This document shows, piece after piece, positions 5,670-7,188 of a stretch of DNA of 7,188 bases. The translations under genes and the position numbers were made by a program. The stretch is from contig JACQMU010000110.1 in NCBI GenBank assembly GCA_016203425.1, positions 1 through 7,188 of the forward strand, in the 5' to 3' direction. Under the pieces are notes generated by a model that saw only the letters and a list, made by a program, of their open reading frames with translations, did no database searches and was not told the DNA's origin. This DNA is from Candidatus Woesearchaeota archaeon. GTDB taxonomy: Archaea > Nanobdellota > Nanobdellia > Woesearchaeales > ARS49. Within the stretch, counting starts at the first letter, position 1. The number at the start of each line of letters is the position of its first letter.

Positions 5670-6713
5670 ATGGGAATTATAGTGAATAAAGAAGAGCTAA
5701 GTAGAATAACAAATGAATTACGTGCGCAAGGAAGAAAAATTATTGCAACAAATGGCGTGTTTGACATCCTGCATGTCGGTCACGTAAAATTTCTTAAGGA
5801 ATCAAAAAAATTAGGTGATGTTCTCATCGCAATAGTCGACACAGACAAATCAGTCAAACATTTCAAAGGAGACAAACGACCAATCAACCATCATGATGAA
5901 CGCGCAGAAATCATCGCAGCAATAGGCTGTGTAGATTATGTGGCGCTTAACGACGAACCGTGGCCGAATACACTGTTAGAGATAATAAGACCACAAATTT
6001 ACACAAAAGGTGGAGATTACAAAATTGAACAGGTGCATGACAGAACTATTGTTGAACGTTATGGTGGGGAAGTTAAGATACTGCCACGTTTTAATGGCAC
6101 TTCAACAACCAATGTCATTAAAAAAGTGGTTGAGACCTACAATGGAATGACTGAATTCAAGGACTCTAAAGGATACAAAGCAGTATTCCTCGACAGAGAC
6201 GGCACGATAATAGGCGACGGAGGATATAATTACAAACCTGAAGAACTTGTTTTGATACCAGGAGCAATTGAAGCGCTAAAACGATTAAAACATGCTGGCT
6301 ACCTCCTAATTGTAGTGACATCTCAATCCGGCATAGCAAGAGGATATTACACAGAAGAGGATTATCATAAATTTAATTCCCACTTTCTGAAACACACAGG
6401 TGAGTTTGTTGATGACGTATACTACTGCCCACACCACAAAGAAGGAAAACCGCCACATAATATTGAGTGCAACTGCAGAAAGCCAAAAACGGGAATGATA
6501 GAACAAGCAGTGAAAAAATGGCACATTAATTTATCAGCATCATGGGTTGTAGGGGACAAAACAAGCGATGTGAAACTTGGAGAAAATGCAGGCTGCAATA
6601 CAATACTTGTTGAAACAGGAAAAGCAGGAAATGACGCAGCCTATTCTGTTAATCCCACATACAAAGCAAAAGATTTATTAGACGCCGCAGAACACATCCT
6701 AAAAAATGAATGA
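5670..6713 (+). CDS. Fusion: heptose-1-phosphate nucleotidyltransferase (RfaE2) + heptose-1,7-bisphosphate 7-phosphatase (GmhB)
   Basis: This 347-residue protein has two enzyme domains. Residues 1-155 form a cytidylyltransferase-fold domain like the C-terminal half of HldE: NGVFDILHVGH (28-38) with the HxGH motif, KGDKRPI (66-72), DERAEIIAAI (76-85), the YTKGGDY segment (111-117) and FNGTSTTNVI (141-150). It should join heptose 1-phosphate to a nucleotide (ADP in known systems). After a linker (156-168), residues 169-345 form a HAD phosphatase: DRDGT (175-179) with nucleophile D175 and acid/base D177, VVTSQSGIARG (215-225), CRKPKTGM (269-276) and GDKTSD (295-300). The zinc loop of GmhB is intact (C253, H255, C267, C269). 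The two domains do consecutive-neighbour steps: 7-phosphate removal, then nucleotidyl transfer. Small deviations from common motifs are NGVFD for NGCFD and TSQSG for TNQSG. The 3' end overlaps the kinase gene by 8 nt. Confidence 0.92.
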   Translation: MGIIVNKEELSRITNELRAQGRKIIATNGVFDILHVGHVKFLKESKKLGDVLIAIVDTDKSVKHFKGDKRPINHHDERAEIIAAIGCVDYVALNDEPWPNTLLEIIRPQIYTKGGDYKIEQVHDRTIVERYGGEVKILPRFNGTSTTNVIKKVVETYNGMTEFKDSKGYKAVFLDRDGTIIGDGGYNYKPEELVLIPGAIEALKRLKHAGYLLIVVTSQSGIARGYYTEEDYHKFNSHFLKHTGEFVDDVYYCPHHKEGKPPHNIECNCRKPKTGMIEQAVKKWHINLSASWVVGDKTSDVKLGENAGCNTILVETGKAGNDAAYSVNPTYKAKDLLDAAEHILKNE

Positions 6714-7188
6714 CGACAACAAAACAATAAGCCAACACCTTGAAAACTTTTCAAAAGTAAATGTTCTTGTTATTGGGGACACTATGCTTGACAAATTTGT
6801 CTGGGGAGAAGTAACAAGAATAAGCCCAGAAGCACCAGTTCCTGTAGTTAATGTCACAAACGAAACCTGCGCACCCGGCGGAGCCGCAAACGCAGCAATG
6901 AATGTTGCAGCGCTCGGCGCACAATGTTTTCTTACAGGACTAACAGGCGACGATGCAGGCAGAGACGTACTAATAACACTATTGCGCTCAAAAAACATCA
7001 ACACAGACGGACTGCTGATACACAACCACCCAACCACCCAAAAAGTCAGAATCATGGGAAACAACCATCAATTAGTACGCTATGATTACGAGGAGAAAAC
7101 ACAAAATGAAAAAGAACAAGAGATGATAAACTATGTTAAGAGCATTATAGAAAAGATTGACGTTATACTAATATCTGATTATGCAAAA
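6706..7188 (+). CDS. D-glycero-beta-D-manno-heptose-7-phosphate kinase (RfaE1 / HldE N-domain), cut by right edge
   Basis: The frame is open from ATG 6706 to the window end (161 codons, no stop), so only the N-terminal half of a PfkB/ribokinase-family enzyme is seen. It phosphorylates C1 of heptose 7-phosphate. Typical RfaE1 blocks are all present: GDTMLDKFVWGEVTRISPE (24-42), APVPVV (43-48), PGGAANAAMNVAALG (57-71) with the sugar-binding GGAAN, LTGDD (79-83), PTTQKVRIM (109-117), the QLVRYDYEE segment (122-130), and ISDYAK at the cut (156-161). The start overlaps the fusion gene by 8 nt with no clear Shine-Dalgarno, so coupled translation is likely. Since the RfaE2 domain sits in the upstream gene, this protein probably ends after the kinase domain (about 320-330 residues); that cannot be seen. 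Its closeness to RfaE1 rather than to sugar kinases in general is clear from the RISPEAPVPV motif. Confidence 0.92.
   Translation, partial: MNDDNKTISQHLENFSKVNVLVIGDTMLDKFVWGEVTRISPEAPVPVVNVTNETCAPGGAANAAMNVAALGAQCFLTGLTGDDAGRDVLITLLRSKNINTDGLLIHNHPTTQKVRIMGNNHQLVRYDYEEKTQNEKEQEMINYVKSIIEKIDVILISDYAK

Noticed and set aside
6699..7064. Minus-strand open frame of 121 codons opposite the right-hand kinase gene
   Set aside because: It lies entirely across the RfaE1 kinase frame, which has clear family motifs; the minus-strand peptide shows none.

Overview
The window is a single run of nine same-strand (+) protein genes. It is tightly packed, often overlapping, and AT-rich. Both edges cut a gene. 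The content is surface-glycan biosynthesis: polytopic membrane glycosyltransferase-like proteins at the left, a dolichol-phosphate-mannose-synthase-type GT2 with a DUF2304 membrane partner in the middle, and a heptose module at the right. The heptose module holds a GT9 heptosyltransferase-like protein, GmhA, an RfaE2-GmhB fusion and the RfaE1 kinase. No RNA genes, CRISPR arrays, transposases or rho-independent terminators were seen. No stretch longer than 33 bases lacks a gene.

The organism is most likely an uncultured archaeon, perhaps a DPANN lineage of the Woesearchaeota/Pacearchaeota type, but this is an inference. The points in favour are heavy use of AGA (Arg) and ATA (Ile), archaeal-style GT-C proteins with a soluble C-terminal domain, the GT2/DUF2304 pair, a DUF1616-like membrane protein, and genes without a Shine-Dalgarno that have an AT-rich box about 27 nt upstream. 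AT-rich candidate-phylum bacteria are the main alternative. The window has no ribosomal or other universal marker to decide.

Layout. 2-835 is the C-terminal part of a membrane protein, paralogous to the C-terminal half of the next gene (832-2574), so the two form a tandem duplicate. 2571-2930 is a small four-helix membrane protein. 2964-3641 is the GT2 and 3646-4002 the DUF2304 protein. 3971-5086 is the GT9. 5071-5643 is GmhA, 5670-6713 the fused nucleotidyltransferase/phosphatase, and 6706 to the right edge the heptose-7-phosphate kinase, which is cut by the window.

How they may work together. GmhA would make heptose 7-phosphate from sedoheptulose 7-phosphate. The RfaE1 kinase phosphorylates C1, the GmhB domain removes the 7-phosphate, and the RfaE2 domain makes the nucleotide-heptose, by analogy ADP-heptose. 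The GT9 protein is the obvious consumer. The GT2 and GT-C-like proteins would supply and use lipid-linked sugars on the other face of the membrane. All four activities needed to reach NDP-heptose are present; the HldD epimerase is not in the window. The most notable points are the unusual domain partition (nucleotidyltransferase fused to the phosphatase, kinase on its own) and the possible occurrence of a heptose pathway in an archaeon.
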